This document shows, one piece after another, positions 20,194-29,104 of a stretch of DNA of 64,000 nucleotides. A program made the position numbers and the translations under genes. Source of the stretch: Aliibacillus thermotolerans (GTDB taxonomy: Bacteria > Bacillota > Bacilli > Bacillales > Marinococcaceae); the NCBI RefSeq assembly GCF_027853235.1, contig NZ_WKJG01000061.1:90143-154142 (forward strand), in the 5' to 3' direction. The notes below the pieces were generated by a model. That model saw nothing but the letters and a program-made list of their open reading frames with translations. It had not been told where the DNA came from and searched no databases. Position 1 is the first letter of the stretch, and every line of letters starts with the position of its first letter.

Positions 20194-21152
20194 CCCCGCT
20201 TCACCATTTTACTGGAGGATACCGGAACTTTCGTTGCACTTAAAATATCATCGATTATTTTTTCTTGAGAGTGATCTTGCAACTCTACATGGGGATGCAA
20301 ATGAATACGGTGCGTCAATACGTAAGGTGCCAAATATTTCACATCATCCGGAATGATATAATCTCTTCCCTTTAAAAAGCTGTGCGCTTGAGCAGCTCTC
20401 ATTAACGCGATGGATCCACGTGGACTGACTCCCACATAGACATCTTTGTGATTTCTTGTCGCAGTGACAATATCCACAATATACTGCTTTAAGGAATCGT
20501 CTATATATACCTCTCTTACTTGTTGTTGCATCGTTAAAATTTCTTCTATCGTTAATACTTCCTCTACATGTTCAATTGGATGATTCATTCTCACCCGTTC
20601 CAATACTTCTAATTCTTCCTCATACGATGGATAACCTAATTTTAACTTCATTAAGAAACGATCTAATTGGGCTTCCGGTAAGGGATACGTTCCTCCATAT
20701 TCAATTGGATTTTGCGTCGCCATGACAAAAAAGAAAGACTGGAGTGGTCTCGTCTCACCATCAATCGTCACGTTTCCTTCTTCCAGCGCTTCCAAGAGTG
20801 CAGACTGGGTTTTCGGGGAGGTACGGTTAATTTCGTCGGCTAGTACTACATTGCTCATCACCGGACCAGGACGAAATTCAAATTGTTCCGTTTTTTGATT
20901 GTATATCGAGACTCCTGTCACATCGGAAGGTAATAAATCTGGCGTAAATTGAATTCGTTTAAACTCGGCACCAATGGAACGGGCAATGGCTCGGACCATC
21001 ATCGTTTTTCCAACTCCCGGAACGTCTTCTAAAAGCACATGACCTTTTGCTAATAAAGCGGTAAAACTTAATTCTATGGCCTCTCTTTTTCCTACCACTA
21101 CTTGTTCTACTTGTTTAATGGCATTTTTCAATGAGGTGGATGTATGAAACAT
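20190..21152 (-). CDS. yeaC: MoxR-family AAA+ ATPase
   Basis: 320 residues. Walker A is DVPGVGKTMM, Walker B is VVLADEINRTSPK, and sensor ATQNPIEYGGTYPLPEAQLDRF is the MoxR hallmark (read in two parts). First gene of the three-gene operon. MoxR ATPases act as chaperone-like partners of DUF58 or VWA proteins. Confidence 0.9.
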   Translation of the reverse strand: MFHTSTSLKNAIKQVEQVVVGKREAIELSFTALLAKGHVLLEDVPGVGKTMMVRAIARSIGAEFKRIQFTPDLLPSDVTGVSIYNQKTEQFEFRPGPVMSNVVLADEINRTSPKTQSALLEALEEGNVTIDGETRPLQSFFFVMATQNPIEYGGTYPLPEAQLDRFLMKLKLGYPSYEEELEVLERVRMNHPIEHVEEVLTIEEILTMQQQVREVYIDDSLKQYIVDIVTATRNHKDVYVGVSPRGSIALMRAAQAHSFLKGRDYIIPDDVKYLAPYVLTHRIHLHPHVELQDHSQEKIIDDILSATKVPVSSSKMVKRG

Positions 21153-21556
21153 GTTTTCTCCCCCAATATAATCAACGAATCGGATTCACACTTGTCTTAT
21201 CATATCATAACTATCCTGTTATTCCCTTTTATAAGCAAATTCCCAAGTACGTTCATTTAAACAAAGAAAAAAGGTTTGGAGAAAATACGAGCACATTCTT
21301 GAGACTCGTATGAAATAGTACGTGGAAGTGTGCTTACATAAACAATGTTCAAAAACTGAAGGTGTGTTCCTAGTCGTATTCAGGGCGTGATTGCACAACT
21401 CATGGATGGAAAATCATTCCTCTTACTTTTCCAAGCATGAACCATTTTTCATCAAGTTTATTACTTTTCTATAGCATATCCTATAAAAATGCTCAATAAC
21501 AGCAAATACCCCTTCTCCACTTCAAGCAATAAGAGAAGGAGTGCGAAAGATCATCA
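21153..21556. other. 404-base intergenic region without gene
   Basis: Holds the upstream region of the MoxR operon (minus strand). A weak inverted repeat ATACGAG/CTCGTAT occurs near 21284-21311, and a hairpin CTCCTTCTC/GAGAAGGGG (about 21507-21543) follows the next gene and may terminate it. No coding potential seen. Confidence 0.5.
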
Positions 21557-22000
21557 TTACGAATTTTTCATTTCATCAAGAATCGGATACACCGATTCAA
21601 TCCCATCTTCAGCGATTTGACAAGCAATCCCAAGCGGGGTTTTCCAAAAAGAGTCCGGGATGATGGGTACTTTCCGTCCTGCTGGAACAAATAACGTTTC
21701 ATAAATGCGTGTTACATGTTTTTTTGTCTCGATAGGATTGTTATCTTTTTCACCTCGAGCGATATTAAAGAGATGTTGCATCGACCAAAACAACGTATCT
21801 CCGGGCATCGACGCATATTCTTTAAAACGAGCCAAACGTTTCTCATATGGTTCTATCGCTTCTTCGATGGATAGCGTACGAAGCAACTGTTTCATTTTGT
21901 TTTGGGCTAGTTGAAATACGTGGCGCTTTTCTTGTTGCATCAGTTCATCAGTGTAAATCTCTTGCAGAAAAGCGTATGCTTTTTCCGGCGTCCACTCCAT
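21557..22000 (-). CDS. uncharacterised helical protein
   Basis: 147 residues from the ATG at 21998-22000 (MEWTPEKAYAFLQEIY), which has an AAGGAAG ribosome site 7 bases upstream. Charged, helix-rich, no membrane segment or signal peptide, no motif I recognise. It follows the alpha/beta hydrolase by 17 bases, so the two are probably co-transcribed. Function unknown. Confidence 0.7.
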   Translation of the reverse strand: MEWTPEKAYAFLQEIYTDELMQQEKRHVFQLAQNKMKQLLRTLSIEEAIEPYEKRLARFKEYASMPGDTLFWSMQHLFNIARGEKDNNPIETKKHVTRIYETLFVPAGRKVPIIPDSFWKTPLGIACQIAEDGIESVYPILDEMKNS

Positions 22001-22017
22001 CACATTTCTTCCTTTCC

Positions 22018-22851
22018 TCATTTTAGTGACTCTGTGAAAAAGCGCGTCGTTTCATTTAACGCTTCTTCCAATTCTTCCGGTATGGTCATAAGCGGATGGC
22101 TAGCATTAAAAGTATGACCTGCACCTTTTATCATCATCAGTTGACTGTGAGGTGCTTTTTCATGCATTTTTTTCGCCCCTTCGACCAGCCGTTCCAGATC
22201 TGCATCTCCTTGCACAATCAGTATAGGTACTTTAATATTTGAAATTTTCCCCAATATGTCAAATCGTTCTTTATTCTTTTCTATATCATCAAACACATTG
22301 CGTTTAATCGGCATTTGAATGTTTGTCCGTTTGTTCTCCACGTAGCCGACTCCCTCTGTAAACACTTGCTTTCGAAAATCATCGCCCCAAATATCTACTT
22401 GCGAAATTCCATTCCATGTCACCACCGCTTGTATCCGCTTACTTTCTGAAGCGAATAAAACGCTGTCTCCCCCACCACGACTATGACCGAGTATCCCAAC
22501 ACGTTCCAAATCAAAAAATTCTGCATAAGGAAGCTCTCTTTGTTCCATTTTTTCCATTAACACGTGCAAATCATTTAACTCTCTTGAATACGTATTTTCA
22601 GCAAATTTTTCCAGTTCATCAAAGTCATCTCCTTTCACACCATTCATCGAAAAGTTAAAGCGAATGGCATAAAAACCGTGCTTTGCTAACGTTGTCGCTG
22701 TGTAAGGGAAGAAGTTCCAATCTTTATATCCTTTAAAACCATGACAAATAATCACTACCGGTGCCTTTTCTCTGTTACTTGGTGCATGTACTTCCCCTCG
22801 TATAAATAAATCATCTTCTAAAGAAAGTACGAAAGATTGCTCTTCACTCAT
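22018..22851 (-). CDS. alpha/beta hydrolase
   Basis: Esterase/peptidase-like hydrolase of about 277 residues, starting at MSEEQSFVLSLED (22849-22851) after AGGAGG with 9-base spacing. Nucleophile elbow GHSRGG, oxyanion region CHGFKGYK, an acid in VQGDADLE and the His in GAGHTFN make a complete Ser-Asp-His set. No signal peptide, so probably cytoplasmic. Substrate unknown. Confidence 0.85.
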   Translation of the reverse strand: MSEEQSFVLSLEDDLFIRGEVHAPSNREKAPVVIICHGFKGYKDWNFFPYTATTLAKHGFYAIRFNFSMNGVKGDDFDELEKFAENTYSRELNDLHVLMEKMEQRELPYAEFFDLERVGILGHSRGGGDSVLFASESKRIQAVVTWNGISQVDIWGDDFRKQVFTEGVGYVENKRTNIQMPIKRNVFDDIEKNKERFDILGKISNIKVPILIVQGDADLERLVEGAKKMHEKAPHSQLMMIKGAGHTFNASHPLMTIPEELEEALNETTRFFTESLK

Positions 22852-22925
22852 CTGTATCAACCTCCTAAACCCCATCGTACCACAGGTATCACTTTTTCTG
22901 ACAACTCATTTTATTTTTGTAGGAG

Positions 22926-22955
22926 TTGATTTATCCATCGAAAAACATTCATAAT
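22926..22955 (+). promoter_or_regulatory. purC promoter
   Basis: TTGATT (22926-22931), 18-base spacer, CATAAT (22950-22955). No PurBox pair or purine riboswitch is seen in front of purC, unlike purE and pbuG. Confidence 0.5.
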
Positions 22956-22998
22956 AAGCATAGGCTTCTTTTATCTATGCGGAGAAAGGATTGGAAAT

Positions 22999-23682
22999 AT
23001 GAAACTAAAGTATAAAGGAAAAACGAAAGACGTATATGAACGAGAAGATGGGAACTACGTCCTACAATTTAAAGACGACGTCACCGGTGAAGATGGTGTT
23101 TTTGATCCCGGAGCAAATACAGTCGGGTTATCCATGGAAGGGGCAGGGAAAGCAGGACTACGACTCACCACATTCTTTTTTGAAAAATTACAAGAAAAAA
23201 ATATCCCGACCCATTACATAGATGCGAATATGGACAAACAGACAATGACGGTAAAGCCGGCGTCTGTTTTTGGAGAAGGTCTGGAAGTCATTTGCCGTTA
23301 CCGAGCTGTCGGTAGTTTTCTGCGTCGTTATGGAAAATATGCGGAGGAAGGTCAACCACTTGATGGTTTCATCGAGATGACGCTAAAAGATGATGAACGA
23401 GGAGATCCTCCCATTAGTAAAGAAGCCCTTGTCATGCTTCGTATTTTAACCGAAAAAGAATATGACACATTAAAACAATTAACGAAACAAATTAGCGATA
23501 TCGTGAAAGAGGAACTTTTGAAAAAAAATATTGAGCTCTATGATATTAAGCTGGAATTTGGACGATCATCCGACGGAGACATTATATTAATTGATGAAAT
23601 TTCAGGCGGAAACATGCGTGCCTATAAAAATGGCGAACCGGTGCAACCCCTTGAACTCGAACGACTCGTACTAGAAGCGTAA
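22999..23682 (+). CDS. purC: SAICAR synthetase, stand-alone divergent form
   Basis: Ligates aspartate to CAIR (step 8 of purine synthesis). It has 227 residues and starts after a GGAGAAAGGA ribosome site. KGKTKDVYE, KLEFGRSSDGDIILIDEIS and GDPPISKEA mark the SAICAR synthetase fold. The region after the first strands (GVFDPGANTVGLSMEG) and the end (GGNMRAYKNGEPV) differ from the B. subtilis operon-type enzyme. It is monocistronic, on the opposite strand and about 14 kb from the pur operon, which lacks purC. It is probably the only purC of the pathway visible here. Confidence 0.88.
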   Translation: MKLKYKGKTKDVYEREDGNYVLQFKDDVTGEDGVFDPGANTVGLSMEGAGKAGLRLTTFFFEKLQEKNIPTHYIDANMDKQTMTVKPASVFGEGLEVICRYRAVGSFLRRYGKYAEEGQPLDGFIEMTLKDDERGDPPISKEALVMLRILTEKEYDTLKQLTKQISDIVKEELLKKNIELYDIKLEFGRSSDGDIILIDEISGGNMRAYKNGEPVQPLELERLVLEA

Positions 23683-23710
23683 TCTTCCTCATCTTTTTGC
23701 CACATAAATA

Positions 23711-23742
23711 GCAGAAAGGAGCATCCTTTCTGCTTCATTTTT
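23711..23742 (+). terminator. purC terminator
   Basis: Perfect 10-bp stem GCAGAAAGGA/TCCTTTCTGC with a 3-base loop followed by a T-rich run. Confidence 0.85.
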
Positions 23743-23744
23743 CC

Positions 23745-24071
23745 TTACTTAATTAAACGAAAAATGAAAGGGAAACGGTACATATCACCTTGATAAGCTT
23801 TCACTGCCGCAATAATTGTAAGTATAAATGCAACAATCCCAACGATCGGTGCTAACAGAAGTCCTATTAATACAAAAATTAACAACCCAGCAATGATTCC
23901 ATAAATAGTAAAAGAAATAAGAAAATTAAAGTATTCTTTCCCGTGATAATCAATAAAATCTGAATCATCTCTTTTAATAAGCCAAATAATTAACGGACCT
24001 AATACCGGAAAAAATAAACTAATAACGTATATGAGCATCGAAAACAAACGATCATCACTTGTTGCCTCCAT
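23745..24071 (-). CDS. DUF4870 small membrane protein
   Basis: 108 residues with three hydrophobic helices. The opening DRLFSMLIYVISLFFPVLGPL and the YHGKEYFNF motif are typical of DUF4870. It sits between purC and the CheY-like gene with no evident partner. Function unknown. Confidence 0.75.
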   Translation of the reverse strand: MEATSDDRLFSMLIYVISLFFPVLGPLIIWLIKRDDSDFIDYHGKEYFNFLISFTIYGIIAGLLIFVLIGLLLAPIVGIVAFILTIIAAVKAYQGDMYRFPFIFRLIK

Positions 24072-24365
24072 TTCTCATCCTCCCTTCTGAATACCTCTCG
24101 TTCCGGTCTACCATATTGTTTCATATATCCGACAAAAGTTGAAGGGAATTTTCGCGGGGTTATTTTATCGTAATGCAGAAAATCCTCTCCAAAAAAATAA
24201 GCGGTAATAGTCAAACATTCCCAAAACCTTATCGAAAAATAGTAAAATAGTAATACACCATTTACATTCATTGATGAAATGCCGACATATATTTTGTGTG
24301 GGTTAGCATTTCCTTGTCTGCGTGTCGATACGATATCAAACCAATGAAAAAAGAAGGTAGTAACG

Positions 24366-24731
24366 ATGAAAACAATATTGATCGCTGATGATTCTGTCTT
24401 TATGCAAAAGTTCCTTACAAATGTTATTGAACAACAAAACAATTACAAAGTGAGTTTGCTTGCTAATAATGGACAAGACGCCATTGAACAATATAAGAAA
24501 GAAAAACCGGATATCGTGCTTCTTGATATCGTGATGCCTGTAAAAGATGGGCTGTCTGCTTTAAAAGAAATACTATCCTACGACGAAGAAGCAAAAGTCA
24601 TTATGTGTTCTGCACTCGGTACGAAAAATCATATGATCGAAGCAATCAATTTAGGTGCAAAAGACTTTATCGTAAAACCATTTTTTCATCACTTAATTGA
24701 AACGTTAAATAAAGTGAATGCTTATGAGTGA
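24366..24731 (+). CDS. CheY-like single-domain response regulator
   Basis: 121-residue receiver domain. Acidic pair in IADDS, phospho-acceptor Asp in VLLDIVMP, Ser in CSALG and Lys in VKPF are all present, so it should be phosphorylated. No output domain and no che, fli or histidine kinase gene nearby, so it is an orphan here. Its last 10 bases overlap the 3' end of the converging gene. Confidence 0.85.
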   Translation: MKTILIADDSVFMQKFLTNVIEQQNNYKVSLLANNGQDAIEQYKKEKPDIVLLDIVMPVKDGLSALKEILSYDEEAKVIMCSALGTKNHMIEAINLGAKDFIVKPFFHHLIETLNKVNAYE

Positions 24732-25009
24732 AATGGATGTTCATAAAACACGTCGATGAATTCCTTAGGCGAAGACAACACATAGTATGAATAGACTCCT
24801 TTTAACGTGTGTAAATAAAGCAATCCTCCACTTTTTCCAATGGGGCGATAAGACATATCAAGAACATCCGCTATCGGAAACTCTCGATATTTCGTTTTGA
24901 TGCGATCGTCGTATAGTTGGAGCTCTCTGAGTTCTTCCTCTTCCGTTTGATCAATGCTAGACACGACACGACGAACTTGAACGTATGGTTGAACTGCAAG
25001 CAACTTCAT
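24722..25009 (-). CDS. uncharacterised small protein
   Basis: 95 residues starting MKLLAVQPYVQVRRVVSS, probably an alpha/beta protein. The ending (LHTLKGVYSYYV followed by PKEFIDVFYE) resembles small PH-like proteins of bacilli, but this is only an impression. It converges on the CheY-like gene with a 10-base overlap, so antisense contact of the transcripts is likely. Confidence 0.6.
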   Translation of the reverse strand: MKLLAVQPYVQVRRVVSSIDQTEEEELRELQLYDDRIKTKYREFPIADVLDMSYRPIGKSGGLLYLHTLKGVYSYYVLSSPKEFIDVFYEHPFHS

Positions 25010-25140
25010 CCAATCCCTCCGCGGAAAATCATGTAAATCCTTGTTTCATTATACATGCTTTTCCCCAAAAAAATATAGTTGTCCCTTCTGTTCATGATAC
25101 ACTGATAGATAAGAATATGGAAAAAGGTTGAGGTGATGGA

Positions 25141-25971
25141 ATGAAAAGGGAAATTTCGAAACAGTGGAAGGTCACCCACACTCAAAATAGTCCGTCGCAC
25201 ACGCAAGGTTGGGTATTAGAACCAGGTCGTTGGGAAGAGTTTGATCCATTTCTAATCATGGCCGAAGATTGGTTTCAGAAAGGAACGTTCGGATTTCATC
25301 CACATCGCGGAATAGAAACTGTTACGTATGTCGTGGACGGCGAGCTTCATCATAAAGATAATCATGGTGGGGAAGGGATATTAAAAAAAGGAGACGTTCA
25401 GTGGATGACTGCAGGAAAGGGAATTCTTCACGCAGAAGAACCTGTTGGGGATCAAACCGTTCACAGTCTTCAATTATGGATAAACTTACCCGCCAAAAAC
25501 AAAATGACCGACACTCGTTATCAAGATCTTTATCAACAAGATATGCCGTTAATGAAAGAACAAGGCACAAGCATCCGCATCTTTTCCGGTACTTACAAAG
25601 GGAAACAAGCCCCAACGTTAAACTATACACCCATCATGATGCTCGATATGATGATGGAGCCGGAAGCGGAGACAACCATCGATATTCCTGCTTCTTATAA
25701 CGGTTTTCTTTATATTCTAGAAGGTAATGGAATATTTGGTGAAAGAGCACAAAAAGGAGAAAAAAATCACGTCCTTTGGCTCGGTCCCGGGAACGGAACA
25801 CAAGAAGAAAATAGCACTCTTTCCGTAAAAACAACCTCTGATGTTCTTCATGCGATCTTATATGCAGGAGAACCGATAAAAGAAAGAGTGGTCGCCCAAG
25901 GACCTTTTGTCATGAACACAGAAGAAGAAATTAGACAAGCCTTCTTAGATTACCGCCAAGGGAAATTTTAA
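25141..25971 (+). CDS. pirin family protein
   Basis: Bicupin of 276 residues. The N-terminal cupin carries the metal-site motif FHPHRGIETVTYVVDG with HHKDNHG and a later GILHAEEP, all typical of pirins such as E. coli YhhW, which can act as a quercetinase. Substrate unknown. Followed by hairpin repeats that probably terminate it. Confidence 0.88.
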   Translation: MKREISKQWKVTHTQNSPSHTQGWVLEPGRWEEFDPFLIMAEDWFQKGTFGFHPHRGIETVTYVVDGELHHKDNHGGEGILKKGDVQWMTAGKGILHAEEPVGDQTVHSLQLWINLPAKNKMTDTRYQDLYQQDMPLMKEQGTSIRIFSGTYKGKQAPTLNYTPIMMLDMMMEPEAETTIDIPASYNGFLYILEGNGIFGERAQKGEKNHVLWLGPGNGTQEENSTLSVKTTSDVLHAILYAGEPIKERVVAQGPFVMNTEEEIRQAFLDYRQGKF

Positions 25972-26008
25972 GAGAAGATGAGACTAATATTTCATCCTAT
26001 AGAGGAAT

Positions 26009-26041
26009 AAAGTGTCGTATGCACTCGTCATGCGACACTTT
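26009..26041 (+). terminator. hairpin repeat 1, probable pirin gene terminator
   Basis: 13-bp stem AAAGTGTCGTATG/CATGCGACACTTT with one G-T pair, followed by TTTAT. Contains two of the recurring CATGCGAC-type octamers. Confidence 0.6.
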
Positions 26042-26330
26042 ATTTATACAATCTGATCAGGAATGGTCCCAAGAAGGCTAAAATTATCAATAAATAGGTG
26101 ATTTGGAGCGCTTTGATGCTTCATGCGACCAATTTCGCTTTAGAAAAGAAGATGAAGCGTCCCATGAACGTTTCATGCGACGCTTTATTTTGTAAAACAC
26201 CGATGGAACGGTCGTATGAATGTCAACATTGGAAGAAATTGGGATAAAAATAGGTCTTCATACGACCTATTTTTACGAAAACGATGCAATGAATTGTCAC
26301 ATAAAAGATCCATGCGACCACATTTCGCCT
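26009..26330. repeat. cluster of hairpins sharing the octamer CATGCGAC
   Basis: The 531-base gap 25972-26502 has no gene but seven copies of CAT(G/A)CGAC or its complement: 26014, 26029, 26122, 26174, 26211, 26259 and 26311. Three form hairpins: 26009-26041, 26155-26185 (AAGCGTC ... GACGCTT) and 26246-26274 (perfect 11-bp AAAAATAGGTC/GACCTATTTTT around TTCATAC). The terminator at 42091-42136 shares the AAATAGGTC arm. This looks like a family of repeated stem-loops, of unknown role. Confidence 0.6.
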
Positions 26331-26502
26331 CAAACTCCCACTGAATGGTCTCATGATGCCAGGAAGCTTTCTCTTGCGTCGACCGACCTGTTTACTATTC
26401 GCACGTGCATCCGAAGTTGCAGACGAGAAACATGTTGACGTTTTCGGTGAGTAAACTTAAGGAATGAAGTAGGGAAAAATCCACAAAAATGGTACTCTAT
26501 TT

Positions 26503-28083
26503 CTATTTTGTTCTTAATTTAAATCGTTGAATTTTCCCGGTTGCAGTTTTCGGAAGCTCATCTACGAACTCAATTTCCCGTGGATATTTATACGGAGCAA
26601 GATTTTGCTTTACATGTAGCTTCATCGTTTCTTTTAATTCTTCACAAGCATCTTCTTTATTTTTAAGTACGATATAAGCTTTCGGATAAACGAGATTCGC
26701 TTTGTTCTTTTCCCCGACAACTGCCACTTCTAATACATCTTCTCTATATAACAATGTCGTTTCTACTTCCACTGGTGATACCCATATTCCTCCGACTTTC
26801 ATCATATCGTCGGAACGACCGCTATACCAAAAATAGCCTTCCTCATCTTGGTAATATTTATCCCCGGTATGCATCCACTCTCCCTTAAATTTGTGATGAT
26901 TTTCTCCTTTGTTTAGCCAGTATCCAGAAGTGATGCTATCTCCTTTAATCAGTAAGTCACCAATTTCATTCGGTGGCAGTTCTTCCCCTAACTCATTGAC
27001 TATTTTCGCCTTGTAGCCTGGCACTAATTTTCCTGTGCTTCCTGCCTTGATGTTATCATTTCGGTTTGAGAGATAAATATGAAGGGCTTCGGTAGAGCCA
27101 ATACCGTCTAAAATATTTAAATGAAAGATTTCTTTCCACTTTTCAAAGTAACTAGCAGGTAGAGGTTCACCTGCAGAGACACAGACACGAACAGAAGAAA
27201 GGTCAGGAACTCGGCCCGTTTCAGAAATATAGTTAAGCATCGCTCCATAAAGCGTAGGAACACCGAAGAAAATAGTGGGTTTTTCCCTTTCAATTAACTC
27301 AAATACTCTCTCTGGTGTTGGCCTTTCTTTTAGCAGGATCGTAGTAGCACCTGCTCCGAATGGAAAATATAAACCATTTCCCAATCCATAGGCAAAAAAT
27401 AATTTTGAGGCAGAAAAAACTTTATCCTCTTTTTTCATATGCAATATTTTCCTTGCATAATTTTCGTAACATGCTTCCATACTTTCTTGCCGATGCAAAA
27501 CACCTTTCGGATTCCCTGTACTACCTGAACTATATAACCAAAATGCAATGTCTTCTGCGGTAGTGTAGTATTCTTCTGTCAATTGGTCAGAAGCACTGTT
27601 TACAAAGTGATGGAAATCAATATATTCTGTGCTCTTATTTCCTCCTTCAGAAATGACGATCACGTGTTTTAAAAATAAATAACGATCCTGATGATCCTTT
27701 AAATGCTCCCAAATATCTTCATGAACAACTAACACTTTCGCACGACTGTGATTTAAAAAATATTCATAATCGTGAGGCTTCATCATTGTATTGACAGGAA
27801 TAGGAATTGCTCCTATCTTTATCGCTCCAAAAAAAGTAGTAATAAATTCTGGGGAATCGTATGTGACAAGTAATATTCTATTTTCAGGTTCTACACCAAT
27901 ATCCAAAAGAGCATTGCCGAACTGATTTATTCGTTTTGCAATCTCATGATAAGTAAGACTTTCATTCCCACATACAATTGCCTCTTTATTCCCTAATCCT
28001 TCTTTCACATTTGTATCTATGAACCGATAGGCTGCATTATACGTTTTTTTCAGCCCTTTCAGTTCTTCCATCGAACCAATCAT
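26503..28083 (-). CDS. benzoate-CoA ligase family acyl-CoA synthetase
   Basis: AMP-forming enzyme of about 526 residues that would activate an aromatic carboxylate with ATP and CoA. Start at 28081-28083 (MIGSMEELKGL) after GGAGG with 6-base spacing. AMP-binding motifs WLYSSGSTGNPKG and YFWYSGRSDDMMKVGG are present, and the C-terminal PKTATGKIQRF carries the catalytic Lys. The overall pattern resembles benzoate-CoA ligases; phenylacetate or a related acid is possible. It is the last gene of the operon starting at paaD. Confidence 0.8.
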   Translation of the reverse strand: MIGSMEELKGLKKTYNAAYRFIDTNVKEGLGNKEAIVCGNESLTYHEIAKRINQFGNALLDIGVEPENRILLVTYDSPEFITTFFGAIKIGAIPIPVNTMMKPHDYEYFLNHSRAKVLVVHEDIWEHLKDHQDRYLFLKHVIVISEGGNKSTEYIDFHHFVNSASDQLTEEYYTTAEDIAFWLYSSGSTGNPKGVLHRQESMEACYENYARKILHMKKEDKVFSASKLFFAYGLGNGLYFPFGAGATTILLKERPTPERVFELIEREKPTIFFGVPTLYGAMLNYISETGRVPDLSSVRVCVSAGEPLPASYFEKWKEIFHLNILDGIGSTEALHIYLSNRNDNIKAGSTGKLVPGYKAKIVNELGEELPPNEIGDLLIKGDSITSGYWLNKGENHHKFKGEWMHTGDKYYQDEEGYFWYSGRSDDMMKVGGIWVSPVEVETTLLYREDVLEVAVVGEKNKANLVYPKAYIVLKNKEDACEELKETMKLHVKQNLAPYKYPREIEFVDELPKTATGKIQRFKLRTK

Positions 28084-28160
28084 AATACGCCTCCCATGCA
28101 ATATTAGACTCTTTATGATTATCTGGGTGTAAGGCATCAAGTTTAAGTTAGACACGATAT

Positions 28161-28174
28161 TGATAACGCTTACA
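28161..28174. promoter_or_regulatory. possible cre (CcpA) site
   Basis: TGATAACGCTTACA differs from the cre consensus TGWAANCGNTNWCA at one position. It lies between the crotonase and the CoA ligase genes. Confidence 0.35.
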
Positions 28175-28249
28175 ACAAACGGAACAGAAAGAGGAGACCA
28201 TGGGTCCTGTGACCCGTAGCCTCACATGTACCTCTCTTTCTTTCAACAC

Positions 28250-29047
28250 TTACTGTCCAGTCCATTGAGGCTCTCTTTTTTCAAGGAATGCGCTGAGACC
28301 TTCTTGAGCATCGTTTGAGCGGAACAGTAAGTTTTGTAGTTCCCCTTCATAGCGAATCGCTACGTTCAGTGGCATTTCTTTTCCGTTCATAATAGACAGT
28401 TTAATGTTGGAAGCGGCATACGTTGCGCTGTTCACAATATTTCTTGCGTATTCTAACGTCTTCTCACGCACTTCTTCTTGTGGAAATACGCGGTCAACTA
28501 AATGAATTTCTAGCGCTTCTTGTGGTGTGAGTGTCTCCCCAGTAATATTTAAATCCAGCGCTTTCGAATGCCCTACTTGACGAAGGAGACGCTGGGTTCC
28601 ACCAGTACCCGCCAATACACCGAGGCTAATTTCCGGAAGACCAATTTTTCCAGCTTTGTCTCCCATGAAGCGAAGGTCACAACCGAGCGCCATTTCGAGG
28701 CCGCCACCGACTGTGTGTCCTTCTAAACACGCAATCCAAATTTGTGGAGAACGCGCCATTTTATCTAACGTTTCATTACAGAATAAGCAAAACTGGGTTT
28801 TAAAACGCGGATCCGAAGATTTCAAAAAGTTCACGTCTGCCCCTGCGGAGAAAAACTTCGGCATATCACTCATTAAAATCGCTACCTTGATATCACTGTC
28901 AAAACGGATGTCATCAATCGCGTCATTTAATTCTTTATAAAACGCTAAATCATAGGAATTCGACTTATTGACGTGAATATGCACCTCCGCAATTCCGTCT
29001 TGCTTTTTCAACGTTAAATTCTTTTTTGCTACTTCTGTTGTACTCAT
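28250..29047 (-). CDS. enoyl-CoA hydratase/isomerase, copy A
   Basis: Crotonase-fold protein of 265 residues. Oxyanion motif FFSAGADVNFL and the GHTVGGGLEMALGCD and LPEISLGVLAGTGGTQRL segments carry the usual catalytic Glu positions. It acts on CoA thioesters of ring-opening or beta-oxidation intermediates (inferred from context). It is almost identical to the gene at 39645-40439: apart from the first residues only one amino acid differs (Met/Ile). A good AGGAGG site precedes the start. Confidence 0.85.
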   Translation of the reverse strand: MSTTEVAKKNLTLKKQDGIAEVHIHVNKSNSYDLAFYKELNDAIDDIRFDSDIKVAILMSDMPKFFSAGADVNFLKSSDPRFKTQFCLFCNETLDKMARSPQIWIACLEGHTVGGGLEMALGCDLRFMGDKAGKIGLPEISLGVLAGTGGTQRLLRQVGHSKALDLNITGETLTPQEALEIHLVDRVFPQEEVREKTLEYARNIVNSATYAASNIKLSIMNGKEMPLNVAIRYEGELQNLLFRSNDAQEGLSAFLEKREPQWTGQ

Positions 29048-29104
29048 ATAATCTCCTCCTAAAATTAGTTAAAAGTTATTTTTTCTAAAATAAAGCATCA
29101 TTTC

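Noticed and set aside
26220..26438. 72-codon frame on the plus strand in the hairpin-repeat gap
   Set aside because: No ribosome site; the frame crosses a perfect hairpin and two repeats, and the composition is not protein-like.
25972..26502. CRISPR-like array in the repeat gap
   Set aside because: Repeats are only 8-11 bases, irregularly spaced and in both orientations; no cas genes are present.
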